This document shows, piece after piece, positions 1-6,980 of a stretch of 10,619 nucleotides of DNA (position 1 is the first letter of the stretch; every line of letters starts with the position of its first letter). The notes beneath the pieces are model-generated. The model was not told the origin of the DNA. It made no database searches and saw nothing but the letters and a program-made list of their open reading frames with translations. A program made the position numbers and the translations under genes. Origin of the DNA: Azoarcus sp. (GTDB lineage Bacteria > Pseudomonadota > Gammaproteobacteria > Burkholderiales > Rhodocyclaceae); assembly GCA_031259795.1 (NCBI GenBank), contig JAIRLA010000255.1, positions 1-10,619 of the forward strand. The letters are read 5' to 3'.

Positions 1-260
1 CATCGAATCGACGTGGCAATCCAGTTCGTATCATCCGGAGCGAATCGACGCTGGATAAAAAGGGGGAGGAAGAAACGAGACGCCTGTCCACTCCCCGCCG
101 CAAAGAAAACAGCGGTGCTTCGCGCCGGATGGTTGGAAACCCTCTCCTGCCTTTCGGGCGCCCTCTCGCCCGCCAAGCGGGGGAGGGGAGTTCCATCGGA
201 CAGGGAGAATCCCTCGGAAGAATTCGTCATCGCGAAAGTCTCCCCCGCCTCATCATCGCC
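1..260 (+). repeat. Composite intergenic repeat, left copy (head, palindrome, tail, junction)
   Basis: This gene-free stretch is built from the same modules as 6127-6980. Positions 1-30 are a truncated head (GACGTGGCAATCCAG). Positions 31-132 are a roughly 100-bp palindromic element, 133-200 a tail with the CCCTCTC...CTTTCGGGCG hairpin and AAGCGGGGGAGGGGAG, and 200-260 a junction with CGTCATCGCGAAAG at 225. Short ORFs across it are repeat-derived. From established knowledge, such CGTCATTGCGAG-type and GCAAGCGGGGGAGGGG-type repeats are dispersed between genes in many Proteobacteria and are often mis-annotated as small proteins. The element probably continues left of the window. Confidence 0.85.
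31..132 (-). repeat. Palindromic MITE-like element, copy 1 (core inverted)
   Basis: Two imperfect inverted arms (31-53 and 110-132, about 23 bp each, the right one ending GCGCCGGATGG) enclose a 56-bp core. The core GATAAAAAGGGGGAGGAAG...CGCCTGTCC is the reverse complement of the core at 6741-6795, while the flanking head and tail modules keep the same orientation as there. The element has therefore flipped in place relative to its flanks. It has no coding capacity. It could be a non-autonomous mobile element or a structured RNA/DNA repeat; no transposase is present to decide. Confidence 0.7.
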
Positions 261-358
261 GTGACAAATTTCCCCCGGACGCGAATTTCAGGCTACGCTA
301 CTTCCATGCCAGAACTTTCTCGTATCAACGTCGAGCGCCGGAGCGCGCCGCCGCTTCC

Positions 359-1567
359 ATGACCGCCGCCGACATCCTGCGCTTTGCCGCGCACGCCGCG
401 CGCGCCTATCCGCCGCGTACCGCGCTGATGATGGCGGCGATGGCGATCGGCGTGGCTGCGGTGGTCGTGCTCACCGCGCTCGGCGACGGAGCGCGGCGCT
501 ACATCGTCGGCGAGTTCGCCTCGCTCGGCACCAATCTCGTCATCGTCCTGCCGGGGCGCACCCAGACCGGCGGGCTCAGTGTGGGCGGTTTCATCACCAA
601 CAGTACGCGCGATCTCACGCTGGCCGACGCCGCCGCCCTGGCGCGCGCGCCGCTGGCGCGGCAAGTCGCGCCGTTGCTGGCGGGCGGCACGGAAATCTCG
701 GTCAACGGACGGCTGCGCGAAGTTTCGGTGCTCGGCGCCACGGCGGAATTCATCGCCATCCGCCGCCAGTCCGTCGCCCACGGGCGTTTCCTGCCCGCCG
801 GGGACTGGCAGCGCGCGGGCGTCGGCGCGGTCATCGGCGAAACCCTCCGCGCCGAACTGTTCGGCAACGAGACGGGCGTCGGACGCATGATCCGGCTCGG
901 CGATCGCCGCCTGCGGGTCATCGGCGTCATGTCCGCCGCCGGGCAGGGGCTTGAAATGAATACCGACGAATTGGTCATCATCCCCGTGGCCACGGCGCAA
1001 TCCCTGTTCAACACCACGAACCTGTTCCGCATCCTGATCGAAGCCCGCGACCGCGACGCCATCGTTCCCATCAAGCGGCAGATCGAACACATCCTGCGCG
1101 CCCGCCACGGCGGCGAACTCGACGCGACCCTGATTACCCAGGACGCCGTGCTCGACACCTTCGACCGCCTGCTTGGCGCGCTGACGCTGGCGGTGGCGGG
1201 CATCGCCGCGATCAGCCTGGCGGTGGCGGGGATTCTGGTGATGAATGTCATGCTGGTGGCGGTCGCGCAGCGCACCGCCGAAATCGGCTTGCTCAAGGCG
1301 CTCGGCGCCAGCGACGTCGACGTCGTCCGCGTCTTTCTCGCCGAAGCGGCGCTGCTGTCGATCTCCGGCGCGCTGATCGGCTACGCGCTCGGCCATCTCG
1401 GCGCGTGGCTCGTGCGCCTGGGCTGGCCGGGCCTGCCGGTCTGGCCGCCGGGATGGGCGGTCGCGGCGGCGCTCGGCATGGCGCTGTGCAGCGGGCTGGC
1501 CTTCGGCGCGATGCCGGCGCGGCGGGCGGCGGCGCTCGATCCGGTCGCGGCGCTGGCGCGGCGCTGA
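359..1567 (+). CDS. MacB/FtsX-family ABC transporter permease (first of tandem pair)
   Basis: Predicted inner-membrane permease of the MacB/LolC/FtsX family, 402 aa, the usual length for a stand-alone permease without a fused ATPase. One transmembrane segment lies at about 21-41. A periplasmic MacB-PCD-like domain spans about 43-260. The FtsX domain follows, with three membrane segments at roughly 272-297, 324-350 and 368-388. The cytoplasmic coupling motif RTAEIGLLKALGAS is at 305-318 and the C-terminus carries the family signature MPARRAAALDPVAAL. The ATG at 359 overlaps the stop of a short repeat-derived frame (ATGA), and no good Shine-Dalgarno sequence precedes it; I chose it because the membrane segment sits at the expected distance. 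The next gene is a paralogue 23 bp downstream. Family members export macrolides, lipoproteins, peptides or siderophores by mechanotransmission, working with an ATPase and a periplasmic adaptor. Neither partner is in the window, so the substrate is unknown. Confidence 0.9.
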   Translation: MTAADILRFAAHAARAYPPRTALMMAAMAIGVAAVVVLTALGDGARRYIVGEFASLGTNLVIVLPGRTQTGGLSVGGFITNSTRDLTLADAAALARAPLARQVAPLLAGGTEISVNGRLREVSVLGATAEFIAIRRQSVAHGRFLPAGDWQRAGVGAVIGETLRAELFGNETGVGRMIRLGDRRLRVIGVMSAAGQGLEMNTDELVIIPVATAQSLFNTTNLFRILIEARDRDAIVPIKRQIEHILRARHGGELDATLITQDAVLDTFDRLLGALTLAVAGIAAISLAVAGILVMNVMLVAVAQRTAEIGLLKALGASDVDVVRVFLAEAALLSISGALIGYALGHLGAWLVRLGWPGLPVWPPGWAVAAALGMALCSGLAFGAMPARRAAALDPVAALARR

Positions 1568-1578
1568 GGCGCGCCGCG

Positions 1579-1585
1579 AAAGGAG
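1579..1585 (+). promoter_or_regulatory. Ribosome binding site fixing the start of the second permease
   Basis: AAAGGAG lies 5 nt before the ATG at 1591. The frame is open back to 1405, but this strong Shine-Dalgarno site and the position of the first membrane segment place the true start at 1591, after the stop of the first permease. Confidence 0.85.
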
Positions 1586-1590
1586 CACGG

Positions 1591-2787
1591 ATGCGCTGGC
1601 GCGATCTTTTCCACCTTGCCCTGCATGCCCTCGTCGCCCAGCGGCTGCGCAGCTTCCTGACCCTGCTCGGCGTCGCCGTCGGCATCACGGCGGTGATCCT
1701 GCTCACTTCGATCGGCTCGGGTTTGCACGGCTATCTGCTCCACGAGTTTTCCCGCTTCGGCACCAACATCATCAAAATCACGCCGGGACGGCAGGATACG
1801 CGCGGCGGCGAACCCGCGCTGCCCTCGACCGCCCGCGCCCTGACCCTGGACGACGCGGCGGCGCTCGCCCGCCTGCCGTTCGCCGCCAATGTCAGCCCCA
1901 TCGTGCAGGGCAGCGCCGAAGTCCGCGCCAATGGCCGCTCGCGCCGCACCGTGGCGATGGGGGCGGGAACGCGAATGCACGAGATATATTCCGTCAACCT
2001 CGCCGCCGGCCGCTTCCTGCCCGAAGAAACCCGTGACGCGCGCGCGCTCGCCGTGCTCGGCGCCACCCTCAAGAACGAGCTTTTCGGCGCCGCCAACGCG
2101 CTGGGCGCGCGCATCGAAATTGGCGGAGAACGTTTTCGCGTCATCGGCGTCCTGGAGGCGAAAGGGCGGATTCTCCACGTGGATATCGACGACGCCGTCT
2201 ATATCCCGACCGTGCGGGCGATGGCCCTGTACAACCGCGGCGGCATGGATCACATCAAACTCACCTACGACGTGAACGCCAGCCTCGCCCACGTCCTGCC
2301 CGCGATTCGCCAAACGCTCATCTCCCGCCATGGCCGCGAAGATTTCACCCTCACGACGCAGGACGAAATGATCGCCCGGCTCGTCAACATCCTGCGCGCC
2401 GTCACCATCACCGCCAGCGCGCTCGGCGGCATCTCGCTCGTCGTCGGGGCGGTCGGCATCGTCACCATCATGACCATCGCCGTGACCGAGCGCACCGCCG
2501 AAATCGGCCTGCTGGTGGCGCTGGGCGCGCGCCGCCGCGCCATCCTGGGCGTTTTCCTCGCCGAAGCGGCCATGCTGGCCGCGCTCGGGGGCTTGCTGGG
2601 CCTGGCCGCCGGCATCGGCCTGGCCCGGCTGGCGAACCTGCTCGTCCCGGCGCTGCCCATCGCCACGCCCTGGCTTTTCGTGTGCCTCGCCGAAGCCAGC
2701 GCCATCCTGATCGGACTGATCGCCGGGGTGATGCCGGCGCGGCGCGCGGCGCGGCTCGACGCCATCGACGCCCTGAGCGCGCAATGA
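1591..2787 (+). CDS. MacB/FtsX-family ABC transporter permease (second of tandem pair)
   Basis: Predicted inner-membrane permease of 398 aa, a paralogue of the preceding gene with the same layout: an N-terminal membrane segment at about 21-41, a periplasmic MacB-PCD-like domain, then a C-terminal FtsX domain with three membrane segments. The motif RTAEIGLLVALGAR at 301-314 matches the coupling helix of the first copy, and the C-terminus reads MPARRAARLDAIDAL. The N-terminal regions also align (FGTNIIKITPGR here, LGTNLVIVLPGR there), so the pair arose by an old duplication and may form a heterodimer, as LolC and LolE do. It is cotranscribed with the first copy (23-bp gap with its own ribosome site). 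The longer in-frame extension to 1405 overlaps the upstream gene and is not used. The substrate is not predictable from this sequence. Confidence 0.92.
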   Translation: MRWRDLFHLALHALVAQRLRSFLTLLGVAVGITAVILLTSIGSGLHGYLLHEFSRFGTNIIKITPGRQDTRGGEPALPSTARALTLDDAAALARLPFAANVSPIVQGSAEVRANGRSRRTVAMGAGTRMHEIYSVNLAAGRFLPEETRDARALAVLGATLKNELFGAANALGARIEIGGERFRVIGVLEAKGRILHVDIDDAVYIPTVRAMALYNRGGMDHIKLTYDVNASLAHVLPAIRQTLISRHGREDFTLTTQDEMIARLVNILRAVTITASALGGISLVVGAVGIVTIMTIAVTERTAEIGLLVALGARRRAILGVFLAEAAMLAALGGLLGLAAGIGLARLANLLVPALPIATPWLFVCLAEASAILIGLIAGVMPARRAARLDAIDALSAQ

Positions 2788-2789
2788 TC

Positions 2790-2818
2790 CGGAAGGGACG
2801 CATGGCGCCTGCTATACT
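2790..2818 (+). promoter_or_regulatory. Extended -10 sigma70 promoter for yajC-secD-secF
   Basis: TATACT at 2813-2818 is preceded by TG at 2810-2811 with one base between, which makes an extended -10 element (TGCTATACT). The -35 position about 17 bp upstream (CGGAAG) does not match consensus, as is usual for extended -10 promoters. The site lies 33 bp before the GTG start of yajC, in the short gap after the permeases. Inferred from sequence only. Confidence 0.6.
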
Positions 2819-2850
2819 TCCCCGTTTCACGCAACCCCGGGAGTAACGAC

Positions 2851-3183
2851 GTGCTGATTTCCACCGCTCACGCCCAGACCGCCGAGGCCGCCGGACAAGC
2901 CGCGACCGGCGGGCTGGCCAGTTTCATCCCCCTGATCCTGATGTTCGTGGTGCTGTGGTTCCTGATGATCCGCCCGCAAATGAAGCGCGCCAAGGAACAC
3001 AGATCCATGCTCGACGCCCTCGCCAAAGGCGACGAAGTCGTGACCGGCGGCGGCATCGCCGGCAAGGTCGCCGAGTTGGGCGACAATTTCGTCCAGATCG
3101 AGATCGCCGCCAACACCGTAGTCGCCGTGCAGAAACAGACCATCGCCACCGTGCTGCCCAAGGGCACCCTGAAAGCCCTCTGA
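2851..3183 (+). CDS. yajC: Sec translocon accessory subunit YajC
   Basis: YajC, 110 aa, the usual family length. It is a small inner-membrane protein found with SecD-SecF and the SecYEG holo-translocon; it is not essential and its exact role is debated. The sequence shows a short N-terminal tail, one membrane helix at about 23-40 (SFIPLILMFVVLWFLMIRPQ), the RPQMKR signature at 41-46, and a cytoplasmic domain with the conserved KGDEVVTGGGIAGKV stretch. Translation starts at GTG 2851; GGGAG at 2839-2843 lies 7 nt upstream. In many Proteobacteria tgt and queA sit directly upstream; here two ABC permeases do, and yajC has its own promoter. Confidence 0.97.
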   Translation: MLISTAHAQTAEAAGQAATGGLASFIPLILMFVVLWFLMIRPQMKRAKEHRSMLDALAKGDEVVTGGGIAGKVAELGDNFVQIEIAANTVVAVQKQTIATVLPKGTLKAL

Positions 3184-3193
3184 CCCCCCGCGC

Positions 3194-3215
3194 CGCCCGG
3201 ATGGCGATCCGGGCG
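3194..3215 (+). other. GC-rich hairpin between yajC and secD
   Basis: A perfect 9-bp stem (CGCCCGGAT / ATCCGGGCG) with a GGCG loop starts 11 bp after the yajC stop. CCCG before it and CGGG after it could extend the stem across a bulge. There is no T-tract, so it is not a standard terminator. It could stabilise the yajC message or partly attenuate secDF. Confidence 0.5.
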
Positions 3216-3261
3216 CGGGCCGTCCGCCCGGCGCGCGCCATCCCACGCCAAACTTTCGATC

Positions 3262-5142
3262 ATGAATCGTTATCCCCTCTGGAAGAACCTCCTCATCATC
3301 ATCGTCCTGCTGTGGGGGCTGCTCTACACCCTGCCGAATTTCTACGGCGACGCGCCCGCCGTGCAGATCTCGAGCGCCAAGGCCACGCTCGAACTCGACC
3401 CCGCCGCCGTCGGCGCGCGCGCCGCCGCCAGGCTCGAAGCCGCCGGCATCGCACACACCGGCGTGTTCACCGACGCCTCGGGCGTGCGCATCCGCTTCGC
3501 CGACGGCGACACGCAGTTCCGCGCCAAGGACATCATCGAAAACGAATTCATCCCAGACAAACAAGACCCCTCCTACGTCGTGGCGCTCAACCTGCTGTCG
3601 AACTCCCCCGCCTGGCTCACCAGCATGCGCGCCCTGCCGATGTATCTGGGGCTCGACCTGCGCGGCGGCGTGCACTTCCTGCTCCAGGTCGACATGCCCG
3701 GCGCGATCTCCCGCCGGATCGACACCATCGCTGGCGACCTGCGCGGCCAATTGCGCGAAAAGAACATCCGCTATGCCGGCGTCGAGCGCGAGGGCGACGC
3801 CATCCGCATCCGCTTCCGCGAAGCCGCCTTGCGCGACGAAGCGCGCGCCGCGATCCAGTCCCTCAACAACGAACTGCAACTGGCCGACGCCGACGGCGGC
3901 GCGGGCGACTTCGGGCTGATCGCCACCCTGAGTCCGCAAGCGCAACAAAACATCCGCGATTTCGCCATCAAGCAGAACATCAACACCCTGCACAACCGCA
4001 TCAACGAACTCGGCGTCGCCGAACCGGTGATCCAGCAACAGGGCCTGGATCGCATCGTCGTGCAACTGCCCGGCGTGCAGGACGTCACCAAGGCCAAGGA
4101 CCTCCTCGGCCGCACCGCCACGCTCGAACTGCGCATGGTCGACGACACCCCGGGCGCGCTGGAGAGCGCCCTGTCCGGACGGCTGCCCTACGGCACCGAA
4201 CTCTTCACCGAGCACTCCAGCCGCGGCGACAGCCCCATCCTGCTCAAGAAGCAAATCGAACTCACCGGCGAGAGCCTGACCGACGCGCAACCCGGTTTCG
4301 ACGAAAACAACGAACCGGCGGTACACCTCACCCTGGACGGCGCCGGGGCGCGCAAATTCCGCGACCTCACCCGCCAGAACGTCGGCAAGCGCATGGCGAT
4401 CCTGCTGGTCGAAAAGGGCAAGGGCGAAGTAGTGACCGCGCCGGTCATCCGCGCCGAAATCGGCGGCGGCCGGGTACAAATCTCCGGCAGCATGACGAGC
4501 GCCGAAGCCGCCAAGACCGCGCTGCTGCTGCGCGCCGGCGCCCTGGCGGCGCCGATGGAAATCATCGAAGAGCGCACCGTCGGCCCCAGCCTCGGCAAAG
4601 ACAACATCGCCAAAGGGTTCGACTCCACCCTGTGGGGCTTCATCGCCATCGTGGCGTTCATGAGCGTCTACTACATGCTCTTCGGACTGGTCTCATCGCT
4701 CGCGCTCACCGCCAACCTGCTGCTGCTGGTGGCGCTGCTCTCGCTGCTGCAAGCGACCCTGACCCTGCCCGGCATCGCCGCCATGGCGCTCACCCTGGGG
4801 ATGGCGATCGACTCCAACGTGCTCATCAACGAGCGCATTCGCGAGGAACTGCGCAACGGCTGCACGCCGCAAGCGGCGATCACCGCTGGTTACGAACGCG
4901 CCTGGGACACCATCCTCGACTCCAACATCACCACCCTCATCGCGGGCATCGCCCTCCTGATCTTCGGTTCGGGGCCGGTACGCGGCTTCGCCGTGGTGCA
5001 CTGCCTGGGCATCCTGACCTCGATGTTCAGCGCCATCCTGGTGTCGCGCATGCTGATCAACTTCATCTACGGATACCGCCGCAAACTCACCTCGCTGTCG
5101 ATCGGCACGGTGTGGAAGCCGGGCAAAACGGGCGGCCAATAA
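3262..5142 (+). CDS. secD: Protein translocase subunit SecD
   Basis: SecD, 626 aa (E. coli SecD is about 615). With SecF it forms an RND-type membrane complex that uses the proton-motive force to complete protein export on the periplasmic side of SecYEG. An N-terminal membrane helix lies at about 8-27. The hallmark LGLDLRGGVHFLLQVD starts at 129 (DLRGG at 132-136). The large periplasmic P1 region follows, then five further C-terminal membrane helices beginning near residue 455. The fourth membrane helix carries GMAIDSNVLINERIREEL, with D517 at the position of the conserved proton-relay Asp (D519 in E. coli, from memory). The ATG at 3262 lacks a clear Shine-Dalgarno sequence; the 78-bp gap after yajC holds a hairpin. 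Nothing is missing compared with the family. Confidence 0.98.
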   Translation: MNRYPLWKNLLIIIVLLWGLLYTLPNFYGDAPAVQISSAKATLELDPAAVGARAAARLEAAGIAHTGVFTDASGVRIRFADGDTQFRAKDIIENEFIPDKQDPSYVVALNLLSNSPAWLTSMRALPMYLGLDLRGGVHFLLQVDMPGAISRRIDTIAGDLRGQLREKNIRYAGVEREGDAIRIRFREAALRDEARAAIQSLNNELQLADADGGAGDFGLIATLSPQAQQNIRDFAIKQNINTLHNRINELGVAEPVIQQQGLDRIVVQLPGVQDVTKAKDLLGRTATLELRMVDDTPGALESALSGRLPYGTELFTEHSSRGDSPILLKKQIELTGESLTDAQPGFDENNEPAVHLTLDGAGARKFRDLTRQNVGKRMAILLVEKGKGEVVTAPVIRAEIGGGRVQISGSMTSAEAAKTALLLRAGALAAPMEIIEERTVGPSLGKDNIAKGFDSTLWGFIAIVAFMSVYYMLFGLVSSLALTANLLLLVALLSLLQATLTLPGIAAMALTLGMAIDSNVLINERIREELRNGCTPQAAITAGYERAWDTILDSNITTLIAGIALLIFGSGPVRGFAVVHCLGILTSMFSAILVSRMLINFIYGYRRKLTSLSIGTVWKPGKTGGQ

Positions 5143-5181
5143 ACGCCCGCCGGACGAACAACCGCAAGGAAACCACGCACC

Positions 5182-6114
5182 ATGGAATTTTTCCGCATCA
5201 AGAAAGACATCCCGTTCATGCGCCACGCGGTGGTCTTCAACGTGATCTCGCTCGTCACCTTCATCGCCGCGGTAGGCTTTCTCATCTTTCGCGGCCTGAA
5301 CCTGTCGGTCGAATTCACCGGCGGCACGCTGATCGAAGCCGGCTACACCGAAACCGTCCAGCTCGAACCGCTGCGCCAAGCGCTCGCCGCCGGCGGCTAT
5401 CCCGACGCGCAAGTACAGAATTTCGGCAGCGCGCGCGACGTACTGATCCGCCTGTCCAACCGCGGCGATGCCGACACCTCGCGCATTGGCGAGCGCGTGA
5501 AGGAAATCCTGCAAAAAGCCGATGGGCCGCGCGCCGAAGTGCGCCGCGTCGAATTCGTCGGCCCGCAAGTCGGCAAAGAGCTTCTCAACGACGGCCTGAT
5601 GGCGCTGCTGCTGGTGGTCATCGGCATCATGCTCTACCTGGCGCTCAGGTTCGAATGGCGCTTCGCCGTCTCGGCGATCCTCGCCAACCTGCACGACGTC
5701 ACCATCATCCTGGGCTTTTTCGCCTGCTTCCAATGGGAATTCTCGCTGCCGGTGCTGGCGGCGGTACTGGCGGTGCTCGGCTACTCGGTCAACGAATCCG
5801 TCGTCGTCTTCGACCGCGTGCGCGAGACCTTCCGCAAGCGGCGCGACATGAAAACCCCCGAAGTGCTCAACCACGCCATCACCAGCACCATCTCGCGCAC
5901 CGTCATCACCCACGGCAGCACCCAAGTGGTGGTGTTGTCGATGCTGCTGTTCGGCGGCGAGACGCTGCATTACTTCGCCCTGGCGCTCACCATCGGCATC
6001 TGCTTCGGCATCTACTCCTCGGTGCTGGTCGCCTCGCCCCTGGTGATGTGGCTGGGCGTATCGCGCGAGCAGTTCGCCAAGGCGAAAACGCAAAAACAAG
6101 AAGCGGTCGTCTGA
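5182..6114 (+). CDS. secF: Protein translocase subunit SecF
   Basis: SecF, 310 aa, close to the usual 300-325. It is the partner of SecD in the proton-driven accessory complex of the Sec translocon. The first membrane helix lies at about 17-37, followed by the family signature LSVEFTGGTLIEAGY (FTGG at 45-48), a small periplasmic domain at about 50-130, and five C-terminal membrane helices. The fourth helix carries GYSVNESVVVFDRVRE, with D211 at the place of the conserved functional Asp, and R239 lies in TISRTVITHGST. AAGGA at 5166-5170 precedes the ATG by 11 nt, a slightly long spacing. It follows secD by 39 bp and is surely cotranscribed. A truncated repeat tail begins only about 13 bp after its stop, and no standard terminator is visible. 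Confidence 0.98.
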   Translation: MEFFRIKKDIPFMRHAVVFNVISLVTFIAAVGFLIFRGLNLSVEFTGGTLIEAGYTETVQLEPLRQALAAGGYPDAQVQNFGSARDVLIRLSNRGDADTSRIGERVKEILQKADGPRAEVRRVEFVGPQVGKELLNDGLMALLLVVIGIMLYLALRFEWRFAVSAILANLHDVTIILGFFACFQWEFSLPVLAAVLAVLGYSVNESVVVFDRVRETFRKRRDMKTPEVLNHAITSTISRTVITHGSTQVVVLSMLLFGGETLHYFALALTIGICFGIYSSVLVASPLVMWLGVSREQFAKAKTQKQEAVV

Positions 6115-6181
6115 GGCGCGGCGGCGGCCTCCGCAAGCGGGGGAGGGGCGTCCATCGGAGGGGGAATTCATCGGAGGAATT

Positions 6182-6274
6182 CGTCATCGCGAAAGCCCTT
6201 CCCCCGCCTCGTCATCGCGAAAGTCTCCCCAACCTCGTCATTGCGAAAGCCCCCCCACCTCGTCATTGCGAGGA
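6182..6274 (+). repeat. Short tandem copies of CGTCATYGCGA(A/G)
   Basis: CGTCATCGCGAAAG begins at 6182 and 6210, CGTCATTGCGAAAG at 6236, and CGTCATTGCGAGGA (the start of a full head) at 6261. Spacing is 28, 26 and 25 bp, and each copy is followed by a C-rich tract. This is a local expansion of the junction module; a single copy also sits at 225-238 in the left array. Confidence 0.8.
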
Positions 6275-6332
6275 GCGCATCGACGTGGCAATCCATGCAG
6301 CGGTTCAAATCAGCGTCGATGCGCGCCGGATG

Positions 6333-6475
6333 GAACGAATTGGATTGCCACGGGCCTGCGGCCCTCGCAATGACGATGTGGGAGGGTTTTCGTAATGGTG
6401 GGATTCTTCCAAAGGACTCCCCTCGCCCCCCGTAGGGGGGAGAGGGTGGCCGAAGGCCGGGAGAGGGGGATTCAA
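6333..6475 (-). repeat. Inverted tail-junction-head block within the array
   Basis: Read on the minus strand this block gives a tail (GGTTGAATCCCCCTCTCCC...), then a junction, then a head (CGTCATTGCGAGGG...GTGGCAATCCA), in the same order as 6579-6716 on the plus strand. It is bounded by palindromic arms on both sides (remnant 6307-6332 and full element 6476-6578). The head at 6363-6375 can pair with 6261-6273 and 6341-6351 with 6285-6295, so the DNA or RNA here can fold into a large stem. Confidence 0.8.
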
Positions 6476-6578
6476 CCATACGGAGCGTAGCGACGCTGAT
6501 TTCTTTATGGTGGGGAGAAGGCAGGCGTTTCATTTTTCCGCCCTCTTTTTTTAATCAGCGGCGCCGCGCGCCGTTTGG
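6476..6578 (+). repeat. Palindromic MITE-like element, copy 2
   Basis: Inverted arms 6476-6501 and 6553-6578 (about 26 bp, roughly five mismatches, outer ends CCATACGG and CCGTTTGG) enclose a 51-bp core that carries GGCAGGCGTTTC and a T-rich end. The core is in the same orientation as 6718-6818. Tail modules stand on both sides in opposite orientation. The dinucleotide AA borders both ends, a very weak hint of a target duplication. Confidence 0.7.
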
Positions 6579-6717
6579 AACGAAGCTCTCTCCCGCCCTT
6601 CGGGCACCCTCTCGCCCGCCAAGCGGTGGAGAGGAATCCTTTGGGAGAACTCGCCATTGCGAGAGCCTCTCCCCTCGTCATTGCGAGGAGCGCATCGACG
6701 TGGCAATCCAGTTCGTT

Positions 6718-6818
6718 CCATCCGGCGCGCAGCGCCGCTGATTTTTTGCGCTGGGGCACGGGCAGGCGTTCCGTTCCTTCCTCCTCTTCTTTATCCAGCG
6801 GCGCTGCGCGCCGGATGG
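6718..6818 (+). repeat. Palindromic MITE-like element, copy 3 (perfect 23-bp arms)
   Basis: The arms 6718-6740 and 6796-6818 are perfect 23-bp reverse complements (outer end CCATCCGG, inner end GCCGCTG). They enclose a 55-bp core with GGCAGGCGTTCCGTTCC. The left arm holds its own GGCGC/GCGCC mini-hairpin followed by ATTTTTT, which resembles a weak terminator for plus-strand transcripts. There is no ORF of its own. Confidence 0.8.
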
Positions 6819-6980
6819 TTGGAAGCCCTCTCCCGGCCTTCGGCCACCCTCCCCCGCAAGCGGGGGAGGGGAGTTCATCGGGATAATGCGCCATTGCAAA
6901 AGCCTCCCCCTCCTCGTCATTGCGAGGAGCGAATCGACGCGGCAATCCAGTTCGTACCAAACGGCGCGAGAGCGCCGCCG

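Larger units (their letters stand above)
6127..6980 (+). repeat. Array of composite head-palindrome-tail-junction repeats
   Basis: This fills the gap between secF and the kinase gene. One full unit is 239 bp: head 6676-6717 (CGTCATTGCGAGGAGC...GTGGCAATCCAGTTCG), palindromic element 6718-6818, tail 6819-6880 (with an 11-bp stem CCCTCCCCCGC/GCGGGGGAGGG), and junction 6881-6914, before the next head at 6915. In order I read: partial tail 6127-6160, expanded junction 6161-6260, head 6261-6296, palindrome remnant 6307-6332, an inverted head-junction-tail block 6333-6475, palindrome 6476-6578, tail 6579-6641, junction, head 6676, palindrome, tail, junction, head 6915-6956, and a left palindrome arm to about 6980. 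Many small frames cross it on both strands; all are repeat-derived. Confidence 0.85.

Noticed and set aside
1405..1590. N-terminal extension of the second permease
   Set aside because: It overlaps the first permease out of frame; the strong ribosome site and family length favour 1591.
6182..6274. Possible CRISPR array
   Set aside because: The repeats are only about 14 bp with C-rich, similar spacers of 11-14 bp; there are no cas genes and the motif belongs to a dispersed repeat.
2955..6395. An 1146-codon open frame over yajC, secD and secF
   Set aside because: It is an out-of-frame shadow of GC-rich genes, rich in Arg/His; the true frames carry clear YajC, SecD and SecF motifs.
6505..6960. 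Minus-strand frames with SPACGGG and LLAMTRGE peptides
   Set aside because: These are the usual false peptides encoded by the dispersed tail and head repeats.
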